A stretch of 64,000 nucleotides of DNA from positions 868,001-932,000 of the forward strand of contig OZ255630.1 of NCBI GenBank assembly GCA_965276825.1, given 5' to 3'. The translations under genes and the position numbers were made by a program. The notes below the pieces were generated by a model. It was not told the origin of the DNA. It ran no database searches and was given only the letters and a program-made list of their open reading frames with translations. Positions within the stretch are counted from its first letter, which is position 1; each line of letters opens with the position of its first letter. Positions 19,235-32,738 of this stretch are shown here, in pieces. This DNA comes from G965276765 sp965276825. Its GTDB lineage: Bacteria > Actinomycetota > Acidimicrobiia > Acidimicrobiales > Palsa-688.

Positions 19235-20431
19235 CTAGTCCCGACCCGGCCCGGGACGGCCAGGGCGGCGGAGGTCGAAGACGATCTTGGTGGCGCCGCG
19301 TCGCCCGGCGTGGGCGGCGTGGTCGATGGCCTCGACGTGGCGGTCGAGGGGGTAGGCGGCGGTGACGAGACGGCCGAGGTCGGCCGCGTCGACCAGCTCG
19401 AAGGCCAGGTCGAAGCTGTGGCGTCGCCCTGCGTCCGGCTCGGGGGCGTAGGCGTACGCGCCGGCCAGGCGCACCTCGCGCTGCCAGAGCGGGGTGAGGT
19501 CCACCGACACGGTGCCGGGCATGCCGACGAGGACGACGGTGCCTCCCGGCGCGACCACGGCGAGGGCGTCGGCCATCGAGCCCGCAGAGCCGACGCAGTC
19601 GACGACCGCGTCGGCCCCGCCGGTCAGCTGGCCGTCGTCTCTCATCCACCCGCCGGTCCTGCGGCGCACGGCCCTGCGCAGCTCGGCGGGCTCGGCGACG
19701 ACGGTGGCGCCGAGGGCTCCGGCCAGGCGGCGCTGATCGGGGTGCTTGGCCACTGCGACCACGCTGGTGATCTCCGGTCGGAAGCGGGCCAGTGCGGCGA
19801 CCACGCCCAAGCCGAGGGTGCCGGCACCGATGACCGCCACGGTCGGGTCGGGTCCGGTGGCGGGGACGGCGAGCGCGCCGTGGATGGCGCAGGCGACCGG
19901 CTCGACCATCACGGCGGCCCGGTCGCTCATGCCGTCGGGCACCGGGTGGAGCTGGGAGCGGTGTGCCACGAGGCCCTCCGACCAGCCGCCCCCGGTCTCC
20001 TCGCAGTACCCGGTCTGCAGGCCGGGTCGCAGGTGGCCGCCGGTCAGGTTGGTGCAGCGGTTGGTGGCCCCGGCGGCGCAGCCGTCGCACCGGGGCTCGA
20101 TGCTGCGCGCCTCACAGCCGAGGACGGGCTGCACCACGACCCGCCGGTCGTCGGCGTCGACGCCGACGACCTCGTGGCCGGGCACGAAGGGGAAGCTGAC
20201 GACCGGCTCGAACCACCGCGACGAGCGCCCGTCGACCGTGGCCAGGTCGGAGCCGCAGATGCCCGAGAGCAGGGGGCGCACCGTGGTCCAGCCTGCGCCC
20301 GGCAGCACGGGCTGGTCGACGTCGACGGCGCGCAGGGGCCCGACCCGGCCTCCACCACCGGGACGCAGCCCCGACGCCAGGCGCGCCGCCCCGAAGCGCA
20401 CGGCGGAGCGCTCCACCCGCAGCGCCCTCAT
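19235..20431 (-). CDS. Zinc-dependent medium-chain alcohol dehydrogenase
   Basis: A 398-aa MDR-family NAD(P)-dependent dehydrogenase. It shows the catalytic-zinc region GICGSD and PGHEVVG, a structural-zinc lobe with CDGC and nearby cysteines (C-EARSIEPR-CDGC-AAGATNR-C), and the Rossmann loop IGAGTLGLG. It would interconvert an alcohol and aldehyde or ketone. Its ATG overlaps the stop of the fatty acyl-CoA reductase fusion by 4 bp, and the LarA-like gene begins 11 bp after its stop. Context suggests it handles an alcohol or aldehyde made by the reductase; the substrate is inferred only. Confidence 0.9.
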   Translation of the reverse strand: MRALRVERSAVRFGAARLASGLRPGGGGRVGPLRAVDVDQPVLPGAGWTTVRPLLSGICGSDLATVDGRSSRWFEPVVSFPFVPGHEVVGVDADDRRVVVQPVLGCEARSIEPRCDGCAAGATNRCTNLTGGHLRPGLQTGYCEETGGGWSEGLVAHRSQLHPVPDGMSDRAAVMVEPVACAIHGALAVPATGPDPTVAVIGAGTLGLGVVAALARFRPEITSVVAVAKHPDQRRLAGALGATVVAEPAELRRAVRRRTGGWMRDDGQLTGGADAVVDCVGSAGSMADALAVVAPGGTVVLVGMPGTVSVDLTPLWQREVRLAGAYAYAPEPDAGRRHSFDLAFELVDAADLGRLVTAAYPLDRHVEAIDHAAHAGRRGATKIVFDLRRPGRPGPGRD

Positions 20432-22875
20432 CGCGACGCGCCCCGTCCTCGAACACCCTGTCCCTGAGCACCCTGTCCCTGAGCACCCTGTCCCGGGGCA
20501 CCCCTTCCCGACAGACCGGAACCCTGGCGGTGGGCGGGGCCGATGGGCAGGAGCGGCCTGGGACCGCCCGGCGCCTTGGGCCAGTGCTCGACGTGCCAAC
20601 CCCGCTTGCGGGCGATGGCCGCCAGCTTGGTCTCGGGGTTGACCGCCACCGGATGCCCCGCCGCCTCGAGCATCGGCAGGTCGCTGGCCGAGTCGGCGTA
20701 GGCGACGGCCTGCTCGAGGTCGAGGCCGTTGGCCTCCGCGTAGGCGGCCATGATCAGCGCCCTCGCCTCCCCGGTCGGGGGCGCCTCGAGCAGCTCGCCG
20801 GTGTAGCGGCCCTTGCGCTCACCGAGGTGGGCACAGACCACCTCGTCGAAGAGGGGTCGGAGCGGCTCGATGACCACGTCGAGCGCACCGGTGATGAGCA
20901 GCGTGCGGTGCCCGAGGGCACGGTGGGCGCGCACCCGGCGCAGGCCGGCGGGGAACGACTTCGTGAGGAGGAGGTCGTTCCACAGATCCCAGCCGTCACG
21001 GCGCAGGCGGTCGACGGGCGCGCCCTCGTAGCGGCGGTAGAACGACCGGAGGAAGTCGCCCCGGTCGGCGCGGTCCGCCGCGAGCAGCCCCGGTGCCTGG
21101 CCGAGCGTCCTGAGCACGAACGCCACGCGTGCGCCCGCATCGCGCCTGCGGGTGGCGAGGTAGGAGTAGGAGTCGACGACGTTGGACGCCACCAGGGTGT
21201 TCTCCAGGTCGAACACGGCCAGGTGGCGCTCGGGCGCGAGGACCGCCCTGCGACCCCGCTCCTCCCGGCTGAGGCCGGTCGCGCCACCGGTCCTGCGCCG
21301 CCCGCCACCGGAGGGGGCCAGGCGCACGCGCGCGTGGTTGACCACCGACGGCAGGTAGACGTCGTGGCAGAAGCGCCGCCAGTCGATGACCGCGGGATCC
21401 ATGTTGAAGTCGCGCCGGTCCCCGGCCGGGAGGCTCTCCGACAGGGCGACCAGGCGGTCCACGCCGAACACGGCCTCGGTCTCGGTGTACGCGCCGTAGA
21501 GCTCGACGTAGGAGAGGGCCCGTTCGGCCTCGCCCCGCCGCTCCTCGAGTCGCGCCGCCAGATCGGCCTGGCGGCCCCGCAGCGGGAGGGTCTGGAGGGC
21601 CCGCTCGGCCCCACCGATCACCCTGGTGGCCTGACGGAGCTGACGCTGCACCCGCTGGCGGCCGGGAAACGACCACTCCGGCACGGCGATGGGCTGGTCG
21701 TTGGCGTCTGCCAGAGGATGCTCGGTGAACCACTCCCTGACCAGATCCACCAGCTGGCGGTAGCGCAGCGGGTTGCGCGACCCGGACGCCGCGTGGATCA
21801 CGTCGGGCTCGGGCAACGGGCCGCGGGCGGCCACGGCGAGGACGGCGGCGACCACCAGATCGACGGGGATCACGTCGATGATCCCCTCGGGGATCCCGGG
21901 AAACTCCCGCAGCAGGCCCCTGGCGTAGCCGATGATGACGGGGTCGGCCATCCGGAAGCCACGGATCCATCCGGGGACCGGCTCAGCGAGGGCCGACTCG
22001 ATGATGGATGGCCGCACGATGGTGAGCGGCAGGTCACCACGGGTGTCGAGCAGGGCCCGCTCGCCGAGGGCCTTGGTGTAGGCGTAGGCGTCGGGCCAGC
22101 CGAGACCCTGGGCTCTGGCCTTACCGAGGTCGACCATCCTGGCCTCGACCCAGTCCTCCCGCTCGCGCTCGGCTCGCGCCGACAGCAGCGGGGTGCCGGC
22201 GGCCCCGAGCTCGGCGCGCGCCGCCCGGCGGAACCGGGTCAGCATCTTCGGGTCGCGGCTCTTCGCGTCGGCGTCCGCCCTGGCCCTCCTGGCCGCCTCG
22301 ACCTCGGGGCGCCAGGCCACCTCGGTGGCCCACGGCGTGTCGGGGAGGAGGGCCTCGGGGGCGGGACCGCGGCGGCTGCCGGCCACGTACGCGGTCGACA
22401 CGGCGACGAGATGGGGGGCGGGTGCGCCCGTGGGCCGCAGTGCGTGCAGGTCCCGCAGGGTCCTGGCCACCCGGGACGGCCCGAGCAGGTTGGTCTCGAC
22501 GGCCGCGTCGAGCGGCGAGTCGAAGCTGACCGTGGCCGCCGAGTGGATGACCGTTGCGCAGCCGGCGAGGAGCAGGGCGCCCTCCTCGTCGAGACCGAGC
22601 CCGTCGACACCGACGTCGCCGGCGGCGACCAGCAGCCGGCGGTCGACCACGGCGTCGAAGTCGTCGCCGAGCTCGCGGCGGAGCCGGTCGAAGCAGGTGT
22701 TCTTGAGGATCTCGCGCCGCACCCGGTCGGGCGCGCCGCGCCGGCCCGGCCTGACCAGGAGCAGCAGCTCGCAGTCGGGCACCGAGCGCAGCAGCCGCTC
22801 GGTCAGGGCGGTGCCGAGGAACCCGGTGGCACCGGTCACCGCGACGCGCGTTCCCGCAAGTGCCTCACGCAGCAT
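20428..22875 (-). CDS. Fatty acyl-CoA reductase / HAD-IB phosphatase fusion
   Basis: An 815-aa two-part protein. The N-terminal extended-SDR reductase has VTGATGFLG (residues 13-21), STAYVAG and the YxxxK active site YAYTKALGE, followed by a FAR-like C-terminal region with FNMDPAVIDWRRF. A C-terminal HAD-IB phosphatase begins at VFDLENTLVASN and ends with YADSASDLPML. Such reductases convert acyl-CoA to fatty alcohol or aldehyde with NADPH. The tail is a Gly/Gln repeat (GQGAQGQGAQGQG) from 15-bp DNA repeats. TAGACA lies 6 nt before ATG 22875, indicating a leaderless start. It is the first gene of the operon and diverges from tetR. Confidence 0.92.
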   Translation of the reverse strand: MLREALAGTRVAVTGATGFLGTALTERLLRSVPDCELLLLVRPGRRGAPDRVRREILKNTCFDRLRRELGDDFDAVVDRRLLVAAGDVGVDGLGLDEEGALLLAGCATVIHSAATVSFDSPLDAAVETNLLGPSRVARTLRDLHALRPTGAPAPHLVAVSTAYVAGSRRGPAPEALLPDTPWATEVAWRPEVEAARRARADADAKSRDPKMLTRFRRAARAELGAAGTPLLSARAEREREDWVEARMVDLGKARAQGLGWPDAYAYTKALGERALLDTRGDLPLTIVRPSIIESALAEPVPGWIRGFRMADPVIIGYARGLLREFPGIPEGIIDVIPVDLVVAAVLAVAARGPLPEPDVIHAASGSRNPLRYRQLVDLVREWFTEHPLADANDQPIAVPEWSFPGRQRVQRQLRQATRVIGGAERALQTLPLRGRQADLAARLEERRGEAERALSYVELYGAYTETEAVFGVDRLVALSESLPAGDRRDFNMDPAVIDWRRFCHDVYLPSVVNHARVRLAPSGGGRRRTGGATGLSREERGRRAVLAPERHLAVFDLENTLVASNVVDSYSYLATRRRDAGARVAFVLRTLGQAPGLLAADRADRGDFLRSFYRRYEGAPVDRLRRDGWDLWNDLLLTKSFPAGLRRVRAHRALGHRTLLITGALDVVIEPLRPLFDEVVCAHLGERKGRYTGELLEAPPTGEARALIMAAYAEANGLDLEQAVAYADSASDLPMLEAAGHPVAVNPETKLAAIARKRGWHVEHWPKAPGGPRPLLPIGPAHRQGSGLSGRGAPGQGAQGQGAQGQGVRGRGASR
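20453..20505 (-). repeat. 15-bp tandem repeat coding a Gly-Gln tail
   Basis: About 3.5 units of CACCCTGTCCCTGAG (plus strand) encode GQGAQ pentapeptides at the C-terminus of the reductase fusion. Copy number may vary between strains. Confidence 0.6.
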
Positions 22876-22881
22876 CCAAAC

Positions 22882-22897
22882 TGTCTACCATTTGGTA
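22882..22897. promoter_or_regulatory. Overlapping divergent -10 elements and palindrome between reductase fusion and tetR
   Basis: The two start codons (ATG 22875 minus, GTG 22899 plus) are only 23 bp apart. TAGACA (minus, 22882-22887) lies 6 nt before one start and TACCAT (plus, 22886-22891) lies 7 nt before the other, so the -10 boxes overlap. TACCA-TT-TGGTA (22886-22897) is an inverted repeat over them and is the likely TetR operator. Binding there would block both leaderless promoters. Confidence 0.55.
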
Positions 22898-22898
22898 A

Positions 22899-23528
22899 GT
22901 GGCTGATGCGAGGACCATCCTGCCGAGCACCCCCGACCGGGTCCTCGCGGCCGCCGTGGTCGCCTTCTCGGCCCACGGCTACGAGGCCACGTCGCTCGAC
23001 GCGCTGGCCGCCGAGCTCGGGATCCGCAAGCAGACCATCCTCTACCACTTCAGCTCCAAGGAGCAGCTCCTCGCCGCGGTGATCGACGCCGCAGGCGCCG
23101 AGCTGGTCGACGTGGTCGAGCAGGCCCTCAGCGGCCAGGTGCCGGTGCGGCGCGGGGTCGACCCGGCCTGGTGGCGGGTCGAGGCCGCGGTGCGCTCGGT
23201 GTTCCGCCTGGCCGGACGAAGGCCCGAGCTGCTCGGGCTGCTGCGGGAGGTGAGCAGGCTGGGACCGCCGCCCGCCACTCGGCTCCGCCAGCGCCTGGAC
23301 CCGTTCGTGGCCCGGGCCACCACCTTCCTCGAGGAGGAGATGGACGCCGGGCGGATGCGCCGCCAGGACGCCCTGCTCCTGTTGCTCAACGGCTACTCGA
23401 CGGTCATCGGCGCGGCGACCGAGATCGAGGTGCTGCGCGCTCTCGGCGTCGAGCCCACGGCCAAGACGCTGGTGCGCCGGCGGCGTGAGCTCACCGAGTT
23501 CCTCCGCTCTGCCCTGGTCCCGACCTGA
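22899..23528 (+). CDS. TetR/AcrR-family transcriptional regulator
   Basis: A 209-aa dimeric repressor. The N-terminal helix-turn-helix is near residues 12-58 (YEATSLDALAAELGIRKQTI, then LYHFSSKEQLL), followed by an all-helical ligand-binding domain. GTG 22899 is chosen because TACCAT precedes it by 7 nt and the family N-terminus fits. It probably represses itself and the divergent reductase operon through the palindrome in the 23-bp gap. The inducing ligand, perhaps an acyl-CoA or alcohol, is inferred from context only. Confidence 0.93.
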   Translation: MADARTILPSTPDRVLAAAVVAFSAHGYEATSLDALAAELGIRKQTILYHFSSKEQLLAAVIDAAGAELVDVVEQALSGQVPVRRGVDPAWWRVEAAVRSVFRLAGRRPELLGLLREVSRLGPPPATRLRQRLDPFVARATTFLEEEMDAGRMRRQDALLLLLNGYSTVIGAATEIEVLRALGVEPTAKTLVRRRRELTEFLRSALVPT

Positions 23529-23700
23529 ACCTCGTGCTGACCCTGGTCAGCGGCGGTCGGTCGACGTGGATGGGCGCGGTCCCACGTCCGCAGGTCGAGG
23601 TCGCCCCCTGTCCCGTCACCGCAGATGCGCACCGGTCGGGAGGTGCAGCATCTCGTCGTGGGCGGAGGATCACCGGATGTCGTCGGCGCGAGGACGGCGG

Positions 23701-25010
23701 TCAGAGGCCGGCCATCGAGTAGGAGCTCGGTAGCGGAAGCTTCCACGGCACGCCGCTCGAGCCCCGAGCGGTGGCCTGCTCGGCGTACAGCGACGTGTCG
23801 AGACCGCCGAAGAACACCCAGTGACCGTCGTGGCTCCACGTCGCGGAGCCAATCATCTCGCCGACGGAGAGGGGCTCGCCTTCCACCGAGACGGCGAGCG
23901 TCGTGGTGTCGACGACGACGAGTTGCACGGTACCTGAGCCAGGATCGACGCCGAAGGCGGCGAGCAGCGACCCGTCCGGGGAGAAGCCACCCCCCTCGGC
24001 GTACCCGGCGATCCCGACTGGCACAGGAACCGGTCGCTCGACGCCGCTCGCGGTGTCGAGGAGTCGGAGTGGGCAGCCGTACCCGTAGCTTCGGGTGCAG
24101 GCCAGCGCGGCGACCATTGCTCCGTTGGTCCCGACGACCGCAGTCACCCCGGGAAGGTCGACCGTCCGCTGGACCTCCATCACCCGGTAGTGGGCCGTGC
24201 CCGACAGCGACGACGTCGGCCGGACGAGAAGGCCGTCGGCCAGCCCGGCGACGACCTCGGTGTCCCGAGGCAGGGGCGGCGGAGGTGCGGGGCCAGGGTC
24301 GAGGCCATCGGGCCCCAGGAAGTGGACGACCGGCGGCCGGACCTGCTGTCGTCCTCGATGCCGACGTTGCCGCCAACCGTCGGGAACACGGAGCTGGCTG
24401 GGCCGATCACCTGGGGCTTCCGATCGGATGGCGAGATGCGGTAGGCCTTGCCCGCGTGGACGAGGATCGCGGATCCCCCGGCGGTCGCCACGACCGAGGC
24501 GGGGTAGTCGACGGCCGGCCCGCGAGCGAGGTTGGCCACCGTCGTCCCATCTGCGCGCGCCAATCGGGGCGCCCCGGGACCGCCGAGGAACAGCAGCTGT
24601 CCCCCGAGACCGGCAGGCAGGCGCGAGCTGCTCGGACCCGCACGCGGATGACTCCCGGGGCCGGCGCGAGCTCGGCGAGACGGAGCCACCACCACGACCA
24701 CGACGGCGATGACCACGACGGCGATGACCACCACGGCCAACAGCGCTCCGATCCAGATCGAGCGGCCCCGCCGAAGCCAAGGCCGGCTCGGACGGGCTGG
24801 CATCGCTGTCTCGACTCGAGCCACCGGCTCCGATGACCCGTCGTCGTCGCTCGCGCTGCAGGGAGCGTCGGATCTCTCCGCCGACGAGGGCTGGTGGACC
24901 GCGGCGGGTCCTTCGATCGGCTCGGCGTCATCGAGCGGACGCCCGCAGCGGGGGCACCATCGGGCCCACTCGGACGCCCGGGACCGGCAGACGATGCAGC
25001 GAACGTCCAC
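23701..25010 (-). pseudogene. Zinc-ribbon, single-TM, propeller-like protein gene with one frameshift
   Basis: From GTG 25010 the frame encodes a C4 zinc ribbon (C5, C8, C19, C22 in CIVC and CPRC), an acidic linker, a Val/Ile-rich transmembrane helix at about residues 86-110, and an extracellular part with beta-propeller-like repeats. Near 24340-24346 coding shifts frame: GGNVGIEDDS continues as VRPPVVHFLGPDG in another frame and runs to 23701 (WSHDGHWVFFGGLD is WD/PQQ-propeller-like). Restoring one base gives about 436 aa. It may be a sensor or wall-associated protein. TACCCT lies 6 nt before the GTG. Confidence 0.65.
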
Positions 25011-25016
25011 CCTTCG

Positions 25017-25022
25017 AGGGTA
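25017..25022 (-). promoter_or_regulatory. Putative -10 hexamer TACCCT for the zinc-ribbon gene
   Basis: TACCCT on the minus strand ends 6 nt before GTG 25010 (leaderless arrangement). It overlaps the remnant of the antitoxin frame on the other strand. Confidence 0.4.
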
Positions 25023-25121
25023 GATCCCGCTCGCGGTCGACGGTCAGCGGCGGCCTCTGGGGAACCAGGAGCCTTCGACGCCGCCGAGCTGGTCCGTCAG
25101 GATCGAGACCGCCGACGGTGA
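25023..25121 (+). pseudogene. Possible 3' remnant of an antitoxin gene for the PIN toxin
   Basis: The frame ending at TGA 25121 finishes with FDAAELVRQDRDRRR, the kind of charged C-terminus found in VapB-type antitoxins, and overlaps the toxin GTG by 4 bp as TA pairs do. No antitoxin N-terminal DNA-binding fold is visible upstream; that DNA is the 5' end of the zinc-ribbon gene. Either the antitoxin was truncated or it is a very short ORF. Confidence 0.35.
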
Positions 25122-25558
25122 CGACACTCCTCGTCGACACCTCCGTCCTCATCAAGTGGTTTCACCGCGAAGGTGAGTCCGAGCTCGCCGAGGCTCGCGC
25201 CATCCGGGACGCTGCGGGAGTCGGCGATATCCAGGTGCGGATGATCGACCTGGTGCTGTACGAGATGGGCAATGTCCTGCTCCGTGGACTTGGTTGGACC
25301 GCATCCGACGTGGCCGACCAGCTCGATGACCTCGTCGTCATCTGTGGCGCGCCATTGGCCATGGCGTCCGAATGGCTCCGTCAGGCGGCCGATATCGGGG
25401 CAACCCGCCGGCTCACCTTCTACGACGCGGCATGGGCTGGCGCGGCCGAAGCGCTCGGTGTGTCTCTCGTCAGTGCCGATGCCCAATTGCTCGCTGCCGG
25501 TCTGGCCGAGTCCCCCGCAGCCGCCGCGGCGCGCCTGCGACTACCGGTCGAAAGCTGA
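25118..25558 (+). CDS. PIN-domain toxin (VapC-like ribonuclease)
   Basis: A 146-aa PIN-domain protein. Acidic metal-binding residues are visible: D7 in LLVDTSVLIKWF, the Glu in VLYEMGNVL, and the aspartates in YDAAWAGAAE and SADAQLL. VapC toxins cleave RNA, often tRNA or rRNA, with Mg2+. The GTG overlaps the end of a possible antitoxin remnant (GTGA). No intact antitoxin is recognised next to it, so it may be an orphan or use an antitoxin elsewhere. Confidence 0.85.
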   Translation: MTTLLVDTSVLIKWFHREGESELAEARAIRDAAGVGDIQVRMIDLVLYEMGNVLLRGLGWTASDVADQLDDLVVICGAPLAMASEWLRQAADIGATRRLTFYDAAWAGAAEALGVSLVSADAQLLAAGLAESPAAAAARLRLPVES

Positions 25559-25629
25559 ACGGCCCACTCCGGCCACCGACATAAGGTGTCGCCGGCGCTG
25601 TCGGAGTGCTCTCGTCCCGACCCTGAGGG

Positions 25630-26205
25630 TCAGCGGCGGCCGCTCTTGGGCGGCGTGGCCGGGCGCGGGGGGGTGTAGCGCTTGGACCTGGGCGGCCGCT
25701 TCACCTCGGGCGGCGGCTCCGGCTCGCCCTTCCTGCGCCGCCGCCTGGCGTCGGCCGCCGCCTTGCGGTCCGCCGCGGTCGCCTGTGGGGTGAGGGCGCG
25801 CTGCACGCGCCGCTGGCGCATCGAAAGGATCAGGGCGAAGGCCAAGGCGGCGAACAGAGCGATGATGTGGGGCGCCGAGAGGGACGTGGGCGTCTTGCCG
25901 AGGGTGGTGAAGAAGGCGGCGACGATCCCGACGAGTGGCGACACCATGCGGCTGCGAACCCGCAGGCTGACCACGACCAGCGCGAGAGCCAGCACGATGG
26001 CGATGACCGAGTCGAACGAGCTCGGGTGGGCGGGCGCACCCGGCCCGGTCGTCACCGTGAGGTTGAGCACCGAGACGACGATCAGGATGCCGGCGAGGAC
26101 CACGCCCCACACCGGCTCGTTGCCCTCCATGCGGGTGGAGGAGCGGCGGGCGTCGGCCGACGGCGAGCCACCCGCGCCGGTCACCAGCTGGGAGAACCGG
26201 CTCAC
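25630..26205 (-). CDS. Hypothetical membrane protein with basic, Pro-rich tail
   Basis: About 191 aa, with three or four predicted transmembrane helices between about residues 30 and 130 (WGVVLAGILIVVSVLNLTV; VIAIVLALALVVVSLRV; HIIALFAALAFALIL) and a C-terminal cytoplasmic tail rich in Arg/Lys/Pro. I do not recognise a family. GTG 26205 is preferred over GTG 26229 because GAGGAGG lies 6 nt before it. It is 31 bp downstream of the next hypothetical gene, so the two probably form an operon. Confidence 0.65.
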   Translation of the reverse strand: MSRFSQLVTGAGGSPSADARRSSTRMEGNEPVWGVVLAGILIVVSVLNLTVTTGPGAPAHPSSFDSVIAIVLALALVVVSLRVRSRMVSPLVGIVAAFFTTLGKTPTSLSAPHIIALFAALAFALILSMRQRRVQRALTPQATAADRKAAADARRRRRKGEPEPPPEVKRPPRSKRYTPPRPATPPKSGRR

Positions 26206-26236
26206 CGCCCCCTCCTCACCGTCTCGCACGGAGTGC

Positions 26237-26695
26237 TCACTGGCGCCGGCCCCTGCGGCGGCTTCTGGCCCTGCGGGGCGGGGCGGCGAGCTCGCGCACC
26301 GGGCGCTCGGCCTCCTGGGCGCCCTCGGCGTCGTCGTCGAGCAGCCACGGCCGGATCCTCACGACGGTGAGACGGGCAGGGGCGTCGTCGAGGTCGGCCT
26401 CGACGGGCAGATCCTTGGGCGGGGTGCCGGAGGTCTCGAGCACGACGGCCGGCTCGTTGGTCGGGGGCTCGAAGACCTCGCGCAACCCGAAGGCCATCCC
26501 GGTGAAGACCGCACCGGCCGCCGACCTGCGCCGCCACGACTCCAGGCGACGGGGCAGGGCCGTCGAGCCCGGCTCGACCGCCTCCCGGTAGGGGACCTCG
26601 TCGGGGAGGGCCCGGTTGCGATCATCGACCTCGCCGCGGGTGGCTTCGGCGTCCTCGGCGTGCGCCGCGTCGCCCTCGGTCGGATCTTCGCCCAC
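26237..26695 (-). CDS. Hypothetical acidic protein, 152 aa
   Basis: No family recognised. The acidic N-terminus (about 40 residues) leads to PYREAVEPGSTALPRRLESW, a short hydrophobic stretch AAGAVFTGMAFGLREVF that could touch the membrane, then DLPVEADLDDAPARLTVVRI and a basic Arg-rich end. The start GTG 26695 has TACGGT 6 nt upstream (leaderless type). It precedes the hypothetical membrane protein, with gltD upstream on the same strand. Confidence 0.7.
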   Translation of the reverse strand: MGEDPTEGDAAHAEDAEATRGEVDDRNRALPDEVPYREAVEPGSTALPRRLESWRRRSAAGAVFTGMAFGLREVFEPPTNEPAVVLETSGTPPKDLPVEADLDDAPARLTVVRIRPWLLDDDAEGAQEAERPVRELAAPPRRARSRRRGRRQ

Positions 26696-26701
26696 CGTCT
26701 C

Positions 26702-26707
26702 ACCGTA
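26702..26707 (-). promoter_or_regulatory. Putative -10 hexamer TACGGT for the acidic hypothetical gene
   Basis: TACGGT on the minus strand ends 6 nt before GTG 26695, giving a leaderless arrangement in the 51-bp gap after gltD. Confidence 0.35.
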
Positions 26708-26746
26708 TCTCCACCCGGCCCACTCGGCGGCCGGCGGGGCCCGGGA

Positions 26747-28178
26747 TCACCCCATCGGCAACGGGGAGGGCAGCAGCGTGGCCCCGGCGAGGGCGGTGTC
26801 GACCTCGGCCGCGCAGGAGCGGCCCTCGGCGATGGCCCACACGATCAGGCTCTGGCCCCGACCGGCGTCCCCGCAGACCCACACGCCGGGGACGTCGGTG
26901 GCGTAGCCGGCGCGGGCCACCGTGCCGCGGTCGGTGAGTGGGGTGCCGAGCGCGCCCGGCAGCTCCGGCTCGGGGCCGCTGAAGCCGAGGGCGAGCAGCA
27001 CCAGGTCCGCCGGCAGGTCCCGCTCGGTCCCCTCCACCTTCTCGAAGCGCATCCCGCCGTCCCGGCTCACCGCTTCCACCTCGTGCAGGCGCAGCGACGT
27101 CACCGCGCCGTCGCGGCCGACGAAGCGCTCGGTGTTGACCGCGAAGACCCGCTCGCCCCCCTCCTCGTGGGCCGCCGAGGTCCGATACAGCAGCGGCCAC
27201 ATCGGCCACGGCGTGGACTCCGCCCTGGCGTCCGGCGGCCGAGCCATGATCTCGAGCTGGTGGACCGACGCCGCCCCCTGCCGGTGGGCCGTGCCCAGGC
27301 AGTCGGCGCCCGTGTCCCCGCCGCCGATGATGACCACCCGCTTGCCGGCCGCGGTGATGGCCGGCTCGTGGATGTCCCCGGCCTGCACCCGGTTGGCCGG
27401 CGGCAGGTAGGCCATGGCCTGGTGGATGCCGGCGAGGTCGCGGCCCTCGATGGGCAGGTCCCGCGGGACGGTCGCCCCGGTGGCGACCACCACCGCGTCG
27501 TGTCCGGTGCGGAGCTCGTCGATGGTCACGTCGACCCCGACGGTCACCCCGCAGACGAAGTCGGTGCCTTCGGACCTCATCTGGTCGAGGCGGCGGTCGA
27601 GGACCCGCTTCTCCAGCTTGAACTCGGGGATGCCGTAGCGCAGCAGCCCACCGGGGCGGTCGGCGCGCTCGTAGACGGTGACCGCGTGGCCGGCCCTGGT
27701 CAGCTGCTGGGCGGCGGCCAGGCCGGCCGGCCCCGAGCCGACGACCGCGACCCGTCTGCCGGTCGGCGCCTCGGCCACGACCGGGGCGACCCACCCCTCG
27801 TCCCACGCCCGGTCGATGATCGAGACCTCGACCTGCTTGATGGTGACCGGGTCGGCGTTGATGCCGAGCACGCAGGCCGTCTCGCAGGGAGCCGGGCAGA
27901 GACGCCCGGTGAGCTCGGGGAAGTTGTTGGTCGCGTGCAGGCGCTCGATGGCCGCCTGCCACTGGGCCCGGTACACGAGGTCGTTCCAGTCGGGGATCAG
28001 GTTGCCGAGCGGGCAGCCGTCGTTGCAGAACGGGATGCCGCAGTCCATGCAGCGCGACGCCTGCGTGCGCAGGTGGGCGTCGTCGAACGGTTCGTAGACC
28101 TCGCGCCAGTCGCGCAGCCTGACCGGCACCGGTCGGCGCGCAGGCAGCTCCCTGCCGTGGTTGATGAACCCGGTCGGC

Positions 28179-28186
<8 letters not shown>
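26747..28186 (-). CDS. gltD: Glutamate synthase small (NADPH) subunit
   Basis: A 479-aa FAD/[4Fe-4S] flavoprotein that passes electrons from NADPH to the large subunit for glutamate synthesis. N-terminal cysteine clusters CMDCGIPFCNDGCPLGN and CPAPCETACVLG hold the Fe-S centres, followed by the FAD motif VVGSGPAGLAAA and the second nucleotide motif VVIIGGGDTGADCLG. Length is standard. Its ATG lies 8 bp inside the end of gltB, so the subunits are probably translationally coupled. Confidence 0.96.
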
Positions 28187-32738
<4,552 letters not shown>

